Made by a program: the position numbers and the translations under genes
In this document: in pieces, positions 25,105 to 34,542 of the stretch
Numbering within the stretch: position 1 is the first letter of the stretch
How the letters are laid out: every line of letters begins with the position of its first letter
Notes under the pieces: generated by a model
Told to the model about the DNA's origin: nothing
What the model saw: the letters and a program-made list of their open reading frames with translations, nothing else
Database searches by the model: none
DNA from: Clostridiales bacterium
GTDB taxonomy: Bacteria; Bacillota; Clostridia; Peptostreptococcales; Anaerovoracaceae
DNA: 42,536 nucleotides
Reading direction: 5' to 3'
Assembly: GCA_015058275.1 (NCBI GenBank)
Contig: SVCQ01000020.1
Location: forward strand, 1 to 42,536

Positions 25105-26016
25105 GTGAATTTACAGACTACAGATACGGTCCTGATGGTTAGACCGGCGGCATTCGGATATAACGAAGAGACTGCCGTGAACAATGCCTTCCAGCAGAAG
25201 GGCACAGGGACGGATATACAGGCTGAGGCCAGAAGAGAATCCGATGCATACATCGGTCTCCTTGAGAGCAGCGGTATCAATGTGGTCGCCGCAGAGGATA
25301 CAGCAGAGCCTCATACGCCGGATTCAGTATTCCCCAACAACTGGTTCTCCACCCATGACGACGGGACGCTGGTCCTGTATCCGATGTTTGCGGAGAACAG
25401 GCGGCTTGAGAGAAAGCCTGCGGTGCTTGAAGCGATAAAGGCGAACTTCGATGTCAAAAGGATCGTTGACCTCACTCATTATGAAGAGGAAGGGAAGTTC
25501 CTTGAGGGCACGGGCTCCATGGTCCTTGACAGGGCCGGCAGGATAGTCTACGCATGCAGATCGCCCAGGACGAATGAAGAGGTGCTGAGGGACTTCTGCG
25601 AAAGCCTCGGATATTCACCGCTTATGTTCGATGCGTCTGATGCAGGCGGAAGACAGATCTACCACACGAATGTCATGATGCATATCGGAAGTGATACGGC
25701 GGTGGTCTGCATGGAGTCTATAGGTGATGCAGAAGAGAGGGCAAGGGTAAGGTCTTCTCTTGAGGAGAGCGGCAGGACGATAGTTGAGATCACGCATGGC
25801 CAGATGGAGCACTTCGCGGGTAACATGCTTGAGCTCCGTAGCAGCCGGGGCGAAGCCTGCCTCGTCATGTCGAAGACCGCACGCATCGCTTTATCCGAAG
25901 ACCAGCTCAGCGTACTCGGCTCCGGCAGGAGACTGATAACTCCGGATCTTGACTGCATCGAGATGAACGGAGGGGGCTCTGCAAGATGCATGCTCGCTGA
26001 ACTCTTCGCAAAATGA
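25105..26016 (+). CDS. ctlX: Citrulline hydrolase CtlX-like protein (guanidino-group-modifying/pentein family)
   Basis: This 303-residue pentein-fold enzyme has the wording of the CtlX/arginine-deiminase-related family. It shows PDSVFPNNWFSTHDDG near residue 71, LYPM, EGTGSMVLDR, and the histidine segment YHTNVMMHIG. The nucleophilic cysteine is near the end in GGGSARCM (Cys295). CtlX members are reported to hydrolyse citrulline to ornithine, ammonia and CO2; other close relatives act on dimethylarginine. The start is GTG at 25105, fixed by AAAGGAGAT. It is the first gene beyond the island and is followed by an amino acid symporter. Confidence 0.85.
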   Translation: MNLQTTDTVLMVRPAAFGYNEETAVNNAFQQKGTGTDIQAEARRESDAYIGLLESSGINVVAAEDTAEPHTPDSVFPNNWFSTHDDGTLVLYPMFAENRRLERKPAVLEAIKANFDVKRIVDLTHYEEEGKFLEGTGSMVLDRAGRIVYACRSPRTNEEVLRDFCESLGYSPLMFDASDAGGRQIYHTNVMMHIGSDTAVVCMESIGDAEERARVRSSLEESGRTIVEITHGQMEHFAGNMLELRSSRGEACLVMSKTARIALSEDQLSVLGSGRRLITPDLDCIEMNGGGSARCMLAELFAK

Positions 26017-26041
26017 ACCGTGGTTCAGACCGAGTCCGCAA

Positions 26042-26070
26042 TTGTCTGGGACGGTCATGTTTTGTATAAT
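26042..26070 (+). promoter_or_regulatory. Promoter of the symporter gene
   Basis: TTGTCT, 17-bp spacer, perfect TATAAT, 49 bases before the ATG. The symporter is therefore transcribed on its own. Confidence 0.75.
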
Positions 26071-26118
26071 TAACTGATTAATATGTACATAACTCTTTAG
26101 ATAGGGGATTACCTGATA

Positions 26119-27786
26119 ATGTTCAAGTTTATTAGCAGAAAAGCAGCGTTTCCGGTGAATGATCCGCGGTGCATCGAACAGTGCATGCAGTTCATCCGGA
26201 CAGAACTAAAGACGGCAAAGGTAGAGGGAAGACATGCGATAAGGGCGCAGCTTCTCTCCGAAGAGATGCTGGCAACTCTTATCGCGAATGCGCCGGACGG
26301 GGAAGTCCGCGTCAGCATCAAAAAGACTTTCGGCGATACGAGCATCAATATCAGCACCAAGGGAGATGAGATCGACCTGTACGGCTATGAGACTGATATC
26401 AGCGGAGACCTGGATGATGAAGAGGCCGAAGCCGCGTTCAGAGCCATCATACTCAAATCTCACGGCGAGAACTTCAAGTACGGCCATAAGAATGGCATAA
26501 ACAACGTACGCATAATGACGGGCAAGGCGCAGATCTCGTCCATCAGGCTCACGCTCGGAGCGCTCGTGCTGGGTATAGTCTTCGGACTGTTTATTAAATT
26601 CGTGCTTCCGGAGGCTGCATGCACCGGTATATGTGACTATCTGCTGACTCCTTTCAGCACTGTGTTCATGAATGCACTCAAGATGGTTATCGCACCTGTT
26701 GTGTTCTTTTCGATCGTCAGCTGTATTTCCGGATTCGGAGATCTGTCTGAGCTCAAAAGGATAGGAGTGAGGGTGATGCTTATGTATCTGCTCACAACAG
26801 TGCTCGCCGTCTTGATGGCCTTCGTTGTAACCAACCTTATCAGCCCGGGTGAATTCGGCGCGGCGCTTGCCATGACAGGGACACAGGCAGTGGAGGTGAA
26901 TACCGATGTGGATACATCCATACTGACCACGATAATCAACATAGTACCTTCGAACTTCATAAGGCCGTTCCTTGAGGCGGATACCCTGCAGCTGATATTC
27001 CTGGCTATAATAATAGGTATCGCCGTAGGAAAGATCGGTGAGTACACGCCGGTACTGTGTGAGTTCTTTGAGGCGTGCAATTCGCTCTTCCTCACACTGA
27101 CATCGATGATAGCGAAATTCATACCGGTGGCGGTATTCTGCTCGATCTCACTGATGTTCGTAAACCTGGGAGGCTCGTCCTTCCTGTCAATGGCCGGTTA
27201 TTTCCTGACCAATGTGCTGGAAATAATCATAATGCTGTTTATATACGGACTGCTGATACTCATCATCGCCAGACTGAACCCTATCACATTCTTCAAGAAG
27301 AACAGAGAGGGCATGGTCACAAGCTTTACTCTGAGCTCGAGCACGGCTTCTATGCCTATCAATATCAAGACCTGTACCGACAAGCTCGGGATATCGCCAA
27401 AGGTGGCCAATTTTTCGATACCGCTCGGAGCAACGATCAACATGGACGGCACCTGCATCAGTCTGGTGCTTTCCGGACTGTATCTGGCAAAGATGTACGG
27501 AGTCACGGTGCCGGTATCCATGATGGGGCCTCTGGCACTCACTATCATACTGCTGTCGCTGGGCTGCCCGGGCGTACCCGGAGTCGGACTCGTATGCCTT
27601 GGTATAGTACTTCAACAGATCGGAGTCCCTATCGGAGCGATGGGACTGATACTCGCGATCGATCCGGTACTGGACATGTTTGACACCATGTCGAATACTA
27701 CGGGCGATGTGTCCTGCGCCCTCATTACGGCCAAAAAAGAGGGCTTACTGGATATGGATATATATAACGACATGAGCAGGAGCTGA
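26119..27786 (+). CDS. Dicarboxylate/amino acid:cation symporter (SLC1/DAACS) with N-terminal HATPase-like domain
   Basis: Residues from about 140 to 550 form a sodium- or proton-coupled glutamate/aspartate/serine-type transporter. The hairpin motif reads SSSTASMP and the helix 7 motif NMDGT; about eight membrane helices are visible. The first 135 residues are extra compared with the usual ~410-residue family. They look like a degenerate RsbW-type ATPase fold: LLSEEML in the place of the N-box, STKGDEIDL in place of G1, and a closing LKSHGENFKYGHKNGINNV. The N-box Asn and the G2 glycines are missing, so ATP binding is doubtful. The gene has its own promoter and follows the citrulline hydrolase gene. 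Confidence 0.88.
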   Translation: MFKFISRKAAFPVNDPRCIEQCMQFIRTELKTAKVEGRHAIRAQLLSEEMLATLIANAPDGEVRVSIKKTFGDTSINISTKGDEIDLYGYETDISGDLDDEEAEAAFRAIILKSHGENFKYGHKNGINNVRIMTGKAQISSIRLTLGALVLGIVFGLFIKFVLPEAACTGICDYLLTPFSTVFMNALKMVIAPVVFFSIVSCISGFGDLSELKRIGVRVMLMYLLTTVLAVLMAFVVTNLISPGEFGAALAMTGTQAVEVNTDVDTSILTTIINIVPSNFIRPFLEADTLQLIFLAIIIGIAVGKIGEYTPVLCEFFEACNSLFLTLTSMIAKFIPVAVFCSISLMFVNLGGSSFLSMAGYFLTNVLEIIIMLFIYGLLILIIARLNPITFFKKNREGMVTSFTLSSSTASMPINIKTCTDKLGISPKVANFSIPLGATINMDGTCISLVLSGLYLAKMYGVTVPVSMMGPLALTIILLSLGCPGVPGVGLVCLGIVLQQIGVPIGAMGLILAIDPVLDMFDTMSNTTGDVSCALITAKKEGLLDMDIYNDMSRS

Positions 27787-27830
27787 ACCCTGCAAATATA
27801 TTAGAGTTTTGATGTAAACGGAGAAAAAGG

Positions 27831-29696
27831 ATGACCAAGAGGGAACAGGAGAAATTACAGGCCATTCAGGCCGGGATAATGACGGGCTCGATAGCTGACC
27901 AAAAGGCGTGGAAGTTCGTCAGAGAGATGAATTCCTGCACAGAGGAGAAGCTCGGCAAAATCGCTCTTATCGATGGCAGACGCAAGTATACCTACAGCCA
28001 GTTCTTCCGCTGCTGGGACAGATACGCGGAGGTCTTTGCCGCGCTTGGCATTACCGAGCATAATGGCTCGAGGGTCGGTATGATCGGAAATGTATCGGCG
28101 GAGTGCATTATCGCGTTTTATGCTCTCAATATGCTGGGGGTATCGGTATCGATGCTGCCTGTCGAGGAGAGCCGCAACGAGAAGCGTTGGTGCAAGACCA
28201 TCCGCAAGGAGGGCATCACAGATCTCGTTATCGCGGGGACCTACGCGTGGCCGGGACAGCTGCGCATCATCGCAGACCATGGAGAGGAGCTCGGCATCCG
28301 CAAGGCCATCGTCCTGCCTACATACGTGGACGGGCCTTATGCCGCTCCTATAGAGAGGCTGCAGGCAAAGTTCTATGAGCCGATCTACAGGCTCTCTCCG
28401 GACGTGCTGGTCATGGACGAGCTATTTGACGAATATGAGACTACGGCCTTTAGCGAGGGCCGCAAAAAGAACGACGAGGCTGCCGTAATAACCCACACAT
28501 CGGGGACGACTAAGGGCATACACAAGCCTATACCTCTGTCGGATCTGGCTATAAACAGCGCTGTCCTGAGCATGATGAGGCATCCGGCTTTCCAGCAGTT
28601 CTCCGGAGGCGGCACTATCGCTCTTACAAAGGAGATGACTGCCGCGTACTGCCTGGTCAATATGGTGCACGCGCCTCTGGCCCTCGGTCTTACAAATGTG
28701 ATCATACCTATGGGAGCATTCAATCCGAACTTCCATAAGGCCATAAAGAAATACAAGATCAGTATCCTGATGACAAGCGCTCAGCAGTTCGAGGCATGGA
28801 TGGAATGCCCGGCCAAGACGGATTTTGACTTCTCGAGTCTTGACTTCGTGACATTCGGCGGATCATATGTATCGCCTGATACACTCAATAAGATCAATAG
28901 CTTTATCCGCAAACACAAGGGCCATGCAAAGGCCTTCAGCGGATACGGTCTGTCGGAGGTCGGAGGAGCATGCATTATGCCTGACCCGGGCAGTGAGACG
29001 GCCGATACCATCGGAAGGCCTCTGCCGGGAGTCGAAGTCCGCATCTACGATGAGGATAAGGGCGTATACTACAAGCTCGAGGACGGAGCTCACACAGGGG
29101 GACTCTTCATATCCTCTCCGTCGATCAGCAGCGGCCGCATAGGCGACACTGTGTTCTTCGAGACGGAGGAGATAGACGGCAAACCGTATATCTGCACCTA
29201 CGATCTTGTCAGCACGAGCGGTGACGGGACTCTGACATACGCGGGCAGGATGAACCGCTTCTTTGCCAATAATGAAGGCGTGGAATTCAACGCGGGCATC
29301 ATAGAGACGGCCCTGTCCAAACAGGATGGCATAGAGGCCTGCGCGGTAGTACCTGAATACGACAAGAGCGTGTACGATACGATACCGGTGCTCTACGTAC
29401 AGACAGAGGGCGGCGGAGCCCGGAGGATAGTCAGAAACGCGCTGCTGCAGGCATTTGAGGATCGCGATAAGTTCGATACCGATCAGCTGCCAAAGCAATG
29501 CGTCATAACGGACAATATACCGTATAACGCCACCGGCAAGGTCGACATCAATCTGATCACAAAGGGCTATGTTGACGGCACAGCATATTCTATAGAGGGC
29601 GTCGTAAGGGACGGCCAGCTGACAGACATCGATTTCAGACGTATTGAACGCGAAAGCAAGAGCAGCGGCATGGGCTGCGATCAGCTCTTCGGTTAG
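27831..29696 (+). CDS. Adenylate-forming enzyme (AMP-binding, class I), paralog A
   Basis: The 621-residue protein belongs to the acyl-CoA synthetase/NRPS-adenylation superfamily. The P-loop is TSGTTKGIHKP at residue 223, one residue longer than the common TSGTTGxPKG. Further motifs are SGYGLSE (A5), TYDLVS (A7), GRMNRFFANNEGVEF (A8) and NATGKVD (A10) with the catalytic Lys570. It should activate a carboxylic acid as an AMP ester; the acceptor is unknown and no carrier domain is attached. It is clearly related, including its N-terminal DQKAWKFVREMNS stretch, to the gene at 34520 and to the C-terminal part of the gene at 31805. The start has GGAG seven bases upstream. Confidence 0.87.
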   Translation: MTKREQEKLQAIQAGIMTGSIADQKAWKFVREMNSCTEEKLGKIALIDGRRKYTYSQFFRCWDRYAEVFAALGITEHNGSRVGMIGNVSAECIIAFYALNMLGVSVSMLPVEESRNEKRWCKTIRKEGITDLVIAGTYAWPGQLRIIADHGEELGIRKAIVLPTYVDGPYAAPIERLQAKFYEPIYRLSPDVLVMDELFDEYETTAFSEGRKKNDEAAVITHTSGTTKGIHKPIPLSDLAINSAVLSMMRHPAFQQFSGGGTIALTKEMTAAYCLVNMVHAPLALGLTNVIIPMGAFNPNFHKAIKKYKISILMTSAQQFEAWMECPAKTDFDFSSLDFVTFGGSYVSPDTLNKINSFIRKHKGHAKAFSGYGLSEVGGACIMPDPGSETADTIGRPLPGVEVRIYDEDKGVYYKLEDGAHTGGLFISSPSISSGRIGDTVFFETEEIDGKPYICTYDLVSTSGDGTLTYAGRMNRFFANNEGVEFNAGIIETALSKQDGIEACAVVPEYDKSVYDTIPVLYVQTEGGGARRIVRNALLQAFEDRDKFDTDQLPKQCVITDNIPYNATGKVDINLITKGYVDGTAYSIEGVVRDGQLTDIDFRRIERESKSSGMGCDQLFG

Positions 29697-29719
29697 TATT
29701 ACCAAAAGGAGGATATGAT

Positions 29720-30007
29720 ATGTATAAGGGATTTTTAGAGGACCTGGAGTATGTAGCGGGTCTTTTCTTTAAGCCGTTTGAGGATTGCTGCGCAGGAGAA
29801 GACAGCGAAGACGAGGATAAAGGCAAAGAGCATAATTGCGGTCTTGGCTGCGACGGATTCGCCTGCTGCAGGGATTCCGATGATGATGACGAGGATGATG
29901 AAGAGGACGAACAGTCCGGACCTTCAATCATGTCAGAGGGACCGGTCGCGGATCTCCTGAAATGCCTCTTCGAAGCATCTGATACGGATTACGATTACGA
30001 GGATTAA
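29720..30007 (+). CDS. Small Cys/Asp-rich acidic protein A, function unknown
   Basis: This 95-residue protein is strongly acidic. Its centre reads CDGFACCRD followed by a tract of 14 residues that is nearly all Asp and Glu. Other cysteines occur as a CC pair near residue 23 and in the sequence before the motif. The motif C-D-x3-C-[C/F]-R-D plus Asp tract recurs twice in the protein at 34135, also beside an adenylating enzyme. AAAGGAGG precedes the ATG by seven bases, so it is surely translated. It could be a metal-binding protein, a substrate/carrier, or a modified-peptide precursor. I recognise no family. Confidence 0.75.
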   Translation: MYKGFLEDLEYVAGLFFKPFEDCCAGEDSEDEDKGKEHNCGLGCDGFACCRDSDDDDEDDEEDEQSGPSIMSEGPVADLLKCLFEASDTDYDYED

Positions 30008-30012
30008 TTTAA

Positions 30013-31776
30013 ATGAATACAGACACTCATCTGCTCAATAAGATGTTCAGGGGGGTTCTGATCACGAACGCCATCAGCATTGCGGCAGGTATCGTCTGTG
30101 TAATGATCGACGGTATCATTACCGGACAGTTCCTCGGAGCTGACGCCGTAGCGGCCTCGGGCCTGCTGCATCCTGTTGTCATGGTGGTAAACCTCCTGGG
30201 AGGACTGCTGGGCGGGGTAGGCATCATGTGTACCCGCTATCTGGGTAAGGCCCGGCTCGACAGGGTAAATCAGGTATTCAGCGTAGCGGTCATAGCAGGC
30301 TTTACCCTGACTGCGGCCTTTATGGTACTGATATACGCGTTCGCGCCGGCCATAGGCTCAGCGCTGGGATCAAAGACGGGTTCTCAGGAGATCGTCAGGA
30401 TGATCAGCGACTATTTGAGGGGCCTGGTAGTGGGCATGATGTTCATGCGATTCACCGTAATGCTCGCCGGACTGATGATGCTCGACAATGACAAGAACTG
30501 CAGCATGATCTCTATGGGAGTGGTGTTTGTTACGGATATCACCTTTGACCTTGCCAATGTGCTGGTCTTCCACGGAGGCATGCGCGGCATGGCGCTTGCG
30601 ACGTCATTCAGCTACATCTGCGGATTTATGGTCATACTGAATCACTACCGCAGGAAAGACAGGATCATCCACTTCACGACGAAGGGTCTCAGACTCAAAG
30701 ACCTCGGAGATATATTCCTGAGAGGCATGCCGAACGCCATCAATATGGGATGCTCGGCGCTCAGGATGCTCGCCTTCAATGCACTGCTTTTGTCCATAGC
30801 GGACAAGACGGCGGTTGCAGGCCTCTCTATCGCCAATAGCGCGTTTACGTTCATAGTATCTCTGGTACTGGGCATGTTCATCACAGCCTCGATCCTCAGC
30901 AGCCTCTATTACAGTGAGGAGGACAGGCGAGGTCTGGAGCACGTGATAACGCTTTCGGTAAAGATCACCATCATACTGTTCATCGGTGTGGGACTGCTGA
31001 TCGCGATATTCCCAAAGCCTGTAGCGATGCTGTTTGTAAGACCGGATGCGGTCGATGCCGTCGGCCAGGGGGCCAGGTTTATGAGATTCTGGGCCATACA
31101 GTTCCTGTTCATGGCTGTCAGCTTCCCGATCAGCGGTACCTACCAGGGTACGGGACGTCTCAGACAGAATTATTTTATCGATATAATGCGTGAGGGAGTT
31201 CTGCCGATAGTCTGCGTGACGGCGCTCGGTAAGGCCTTCGGGCTCCGCGGAGCCGAAGTGGGCTTTGCGCTCGCGGGTCTGCTGACACTTGTTATGCTCT
31301 ATCTGGTACCGACCGTGTGCAACAGGAAATTCCCTCTCAGGGCCAAGGACTTCCTCATACTCTCCGATGACTTCGGAGCGAAGCCGGAGGAGCTCTACGA
31401 GGCTTCCATGCACGATATGGATGAGGTGATAAAGGTCTCCGAGGATGTAAGACAGTTCTGCCTCGACAGAGGTACGGGCGCGGGCAGAGCTATGATGATG
31501 GCTCTCTTCGTAGAGGAAATGGCCGGCAATACGATCGCATACGGATATCGGGAGGGACAGCACGGGACTGTTGACCTGAGGTTCGTCCTCCACGACGGTA
31601 CGGGGACGATCAGGCTCAGAGATGACGGCAGACCTTTTGATCCGGTGATGTGGCTTGAAAAGAACTCTACCGAGGATCCGGCGTCGGGACTCGGTATACG
31701 CGTAGTCACAGGGCTTGCAAAGCAGGTCAATTACATGACATCAATGGAGATGAACAATCTCACGATAACCTTATAA
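30013..31776 (+). CDS. MATE-family efflux transporter fused to an RsbW-like HATPase domain
   Basis: Residues 1 to about 445 form a twelve-helix MATE antiporter (MIDGIITGQFLGADAVAASG at the start). From about 465 to 587 there is an anti-sigma/GHKL-type ATPase domain. Its N-box is EEMAGNTIAYGY (Glu501, Asn506), G1 is DDGRPFDP at 537-544 and G2 is GLGI at 559-564, all apparently intact. Ordinary MATE proteins are about 450 residues, and such a tail is not part of the basic fold. It could couple transport to ATP binding or to protein phosphorylation. The gene starts five bases after the small acidic protein gene. Confidence 0.9.
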   Translation: MNTDTHLLNKMFRGVLITNAISIAAGIVCVMIDGIITGQFLGADAVAASGLLHPVVMVVNLLGGLLGGVGIMCTRYLGKARLDRVNQVFSVAVIAGFTLTAAFMVLIYAFAPAIGSALGSKTGSQEIVRMISDYLRGLVVGMMFMRFTVMLAGLMMLDNDKNCSMISMGVVFVTDITFDLANVLVFHGGMRGMALATSFSYICGFMVILNHYRRKDRIIHFTTKGLRLKDLGDIFLRGMPNAINMGCSALRMLAFNALLLSIADKTAVAGLSIANSAFTFIVSLVLGMFITASILSSLYYSEEDRRGLEHVITLSVKITIILFIGVGLLIAIFPKPVAMLFVRPDAVDAVGQGARFMRFWAIQFLFMAVSFPISGTYQGTGRLRQNYFIDIMREGVLPIVCVTALGKAFGLRGAEVGFALAGLLTLVMLYLVPTVCNRKFPLRAKDFLILSDDFGAKPEELYEASMHDMDEVIKVSEDVRQFCLDRGTGAGRAMMMALFVEEMAGNTIAYGYREGQHGTVDLRFVLHDGTGTIRLRDDGRPFDPVMWLEKNSTEDPASGLGIRVVTGLAKQVNYMTSMEMNNLTITL

Positions 31777-31804
31777 ACCAAAAGGGACGAAAAGGAGACG
31801 ACAA

Positions 31805-33601
31805 ATGGCAATTCAGACAGATATTTGTGGAGCCGATACCATCAGAAGAGAATTGGTGCGCATCGCTATAGAGCGCATCCAGGGGATGAGGTTCGGCAGA
31901 GCCAAGGAGAGAAAACGCCCTGAGCCTGAGAAGCCGAGTCCTAAGACCATATATGAGGTCGAGGACATACTCAACAACCCGTATATGAACAGGGAAGAGG
32001 TCCCTCTCGCCATGGACATTTTTAAACCGGTCGTACCAGAGGAAACGGAGCTTCCGGTCATAGTGTATATACATGGCGGCGGTCTCGTAATGGGAGACCA
32101 CAAAATGGCGAGAGACTACGGAAGGGCTCTTGCAAGCAGGGGCTATCTGGTATTCTCGATCGAATACAGGCTGGCGCCGAGGGCCAATTCATGCGAGCAG
32201 CTTGACGATGTCTGCGCGGGCATGGACTACGTCGGACGCAGGCTGGTCGATTTCAATGTAGATTTCTGGAGGATGTTCCTTACCGCCGAGAGCGCGGGGG
32301 CCTTCCTCGCGATATATGTGGCTGCCATGAAGAGGTCCGTGAAGCTTCAGGAGGCTATCGGATATGAGCCGACACGCATGTCGTTTAAGGCGCTGGGACT
32401 TCACGGCGGCATGTACTATACGGACAGGGATGACCCTATCGGCTGGGTGCTCAAGGACCAGTTCTTCGGAGAGAAGGTAGCCGATGACAACTTCATGCAG
32501 TATCTTGATCCGGAGCACGAGGAGATAATCAAAAATCTGCCGCCTGTATTCATGACCACGAGCAGGGGAGACTTCCTTAACAATTACAGCCTGATGTATC
32601 ACGATGCTATCAAGAAGGCCGGACGCTCGTCACATCTTATGTACTTCGGGGATGAGGATCTCGGGCATGCCTTCGCTGCCATGGAGCCTTACCGCGCTGC
32701 CAGCATCGATGCTCTGGACAGGATGACGGATTACTTCGAGGAGTCGGTAGAGCGTTATAAGAAGGATCTCAGGAGGATCAATAAAGAGCAGCTGGAGCTT
32801 GCCGGTATAAAGGCGCGTATCGAAGACGGCAGCATCACCGGACAGAAGAGCTGGCAGTTCATCAAGGAACTCAATTCGTACAGCAAGGACGGGCTCGACA
32901 GCGTCGCTCTCAAGGACTGCAAGAGAGAGTATACATACAGACAGATGTTCCGCATGTGGGAGAGCTACGCGGAGGTCTTCTCGGCACTGGACATCACAGC
33001 AAAGAATGATTCGAAGGTCGGGCTGCTCGGAACGGCCGCTTCAGAGACGGTGATCGCATACTACGCTCTCAACATGACAGGAGCTTCCGTGTCCATGATC
33101 AGCAGGAAAGATGTCCGCGGCATCGATAAATGGAAGAAGCTGATCGAAAAGGAAGGCATCACCGATCTGGTGGTCAACGACGTGAAGACAGGACCTGGGA
33201 TCGTCAGAGAGCTCATCGATGCCAAAGAGGAGCTCGGAATACGAAATATCATAATGCTCCATGCGCCTGTCGAGAACAGGCCGGGTGTCTGTGACAGGAG
33301 ATACATACAAAAACAGAACAGGAGAGAGTTCAGGAGGATAAAAGGTCTGCTGATGATGGAGAAGCTGCTCGAAGAGCATGAGGCATATCCTGTATCATAC
33401 AGCGACAAAACGCCTTCGGACAGCGAACTCAATGAGGCTGCATGCGTACTGCTGAGAGACGAAGGCTCCGCAGAGCTCAGCGGCAGGGAGATCACCGTCA
33501 ACACCGGAGATGTGATGAGGTCCGGCGTGATGACAGACGACGTACATATAACGCTCGCGCTGGGAGGCAGGATCGTGTTTGAGTTGACAAAAAACGCATA
33601 G
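31805..33601 (+). CDS. Alpha/beta hydrolase (HSL type) fused to a truncated adenylation domain
   Basis: Residues 60-310 are a hormone-sensitive-lipase-type esterase. The oxyanion motif HGGG is at 90-93, nucleophile Ser163 in AESAG (usual GDSAG), Asp256 and His288. Residues 330-598 match the N-terminal half of the two adenylating enzymes nearby (DGSITGQKSWQFIKELNS, then YYALNMTGASVSM). Where those have the P-loop TSGT, this protein jumps from SYSDKTPSDSE straight to LNEAAC, a loss of about 20 residues. It then ends soon after, lacking A5-A10. The adenylation part should therefore be inactive and may serve binding or pairing. GAAAAGGAGACG precedes the ATG. Confidence 0.85.
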   Translation: MAIQTDICGADTIRRELVRIAIERIQGMRFGRAKERKRPEPEKPSPKTIYEVEDILNNPYMNREEVPLAMDIFKPVVPEETELPVIVYIHGGGLVMGDHKMARDYGRALASRGYLVFSIEYRLAPRANSCEQLDDVCAGMDYVGRRLVDFNVDFWRMFLTAESAGAFLAIYVAAMKRSVKLQEAIGYEPTRMSFKALGLHGGMYYTDRDDPIGWVLKDQFFGEKVADDNFMQYLDPEHEEIIKNLPPVFMTTSRGDFLNNYSLMYHDAIKKAGRSSHLMYFGDEDLGHAFAAMEPYRAASIDALDRMTDYFEESVERYKKDLRRINKEQLELAGIKARIEDGSITGQKSWQFIKELNSYSKDGLDSVALKDCKREYTYRQMFRMWESYAEVFSALDITAKNDSKVGLLGTAASETVIAYYALNMTGASVSMISRKDVRGIDKWKKLIEKEGITDLVVNDVKTGPGIVRELIDAKEELGIRNIIMLHAPVENRPGVCDRRYIQKQNRREFRRIKGLLMMEKLLEEHEAYPVSYSDKTPSDSELNEAACVLLRDEGSAELSGREITVNTGDVMRSGVMTDDVHITLALGGRIVFELTKNA

Positions 33602-33616
33602 GATGATAGATTTAGT

Positions 33617-33635
33617 TAGGTACTTAAATATCCTA
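33617..33635. promoter_or_regulatory. Candidate operator upstream of the MarR gene
   Basis: TAGG-TACTTAAATA-TCCTA is an imperfect AT-rich inverted repeat about 30 bases before the marR start. Its size and position suit self-regulation by MarR. The promoter boxes themselves are not clear. Confidence 0.35.
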
Positions 33636-33665
33636 TGTTGATAGATGATAAGGAGGAATGCCGCA

Positions 33666-34133
33666 ATGAAAAAGACAATAGAAGAACAGCTCTTTGAGCA
33701 GATAATGAAGGCGCCTCGCGCAGTCAGAAAGTCTGCATTTGAGGCTATATTCGATGATGATGAGGACAAGGGATTCATCTTCCCGTTCCGCCGCCCGGTA
33801 TTCGCAAGAGACAGACTTCTCACAGCGGTAAACGATTATGAGGGCGGAGTCAGACAGAAGACTCTCACAAAGGACCTCGACATCAGCCCTGCTGCCGTAT
33901 CCGAGCTCGTATCCAAGCTCGAGAACGACGGTTACGTAGAGAGAAAGGTCGACCAGAGCGACAAGAGAGCTACTCTCATCACTCTCACAGAGCTCGGAGC
34001 TGCCAGAGCGGCTGAGCTTGCGGACGACAAGAACGACAGATACGAAAAGACCTTCAAGGCTCTTACAGCCAAGGAGAGAGAACAGCTGCTGAAGCTCCTC
34101 GAGAAGCTCACAGCTGATGAAGAGGAGGACTAG
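33666..34133 (+). CDS. MarR-family transcriptional regulator
   Basis: The protein is about 155 residues, with the MarR winged helix. The recognition part is KTLTKDLDISPAAVSELVSKLENDGYVER and the wing is DKRATLITLT, followed by the dimer helices. The N-terminal region has an unusual acidic patch (FDDDEDKGF). MarR proteins are usually repressors released by phenolic or fatty-acid-like ligands. The frame is open from 33645, but the AAGGAGG at 33650-33656 fits the ATG at 33666. It heads the run marR, Asp/Lys protein, adenylating enzyme, membrane protein, and probably controls it. Confidence 0.88.
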   Translation: MKKTIEEQLFEQIMKAPRAVRKSAFEAIFDDDEDKGFIFPFRRPVFARDRLLTAVNDYEGGVRQKTLTKDLDISPAAVSELVSKLENDGYVERKVDQSDKRATLITLTELGAARAAELADDKNDRYEKTFKALTAKEREQLLKLLEKLTADEEED

Positions 34134-34134
34134 T

Positions 34135-34519
<385 letters not shown>

Positions 34520-34542
<23 letters not shown>

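Noticed and set aside
24864-25142. Open frame after the ATPase gene as a remnant of an integrase
   Set aside because: It has no tyrosine-recombinase motif (R...HxxR...Y) in any frame and runs through the att repeat and terminator.
29720-30007. Acyl carrier protein identity for the small acidic protein
   Set aside because: It is acidic and of similar size, but there is no DSL-type serine motif and its sequence is dominated by Cys motifs and Asp tracts.
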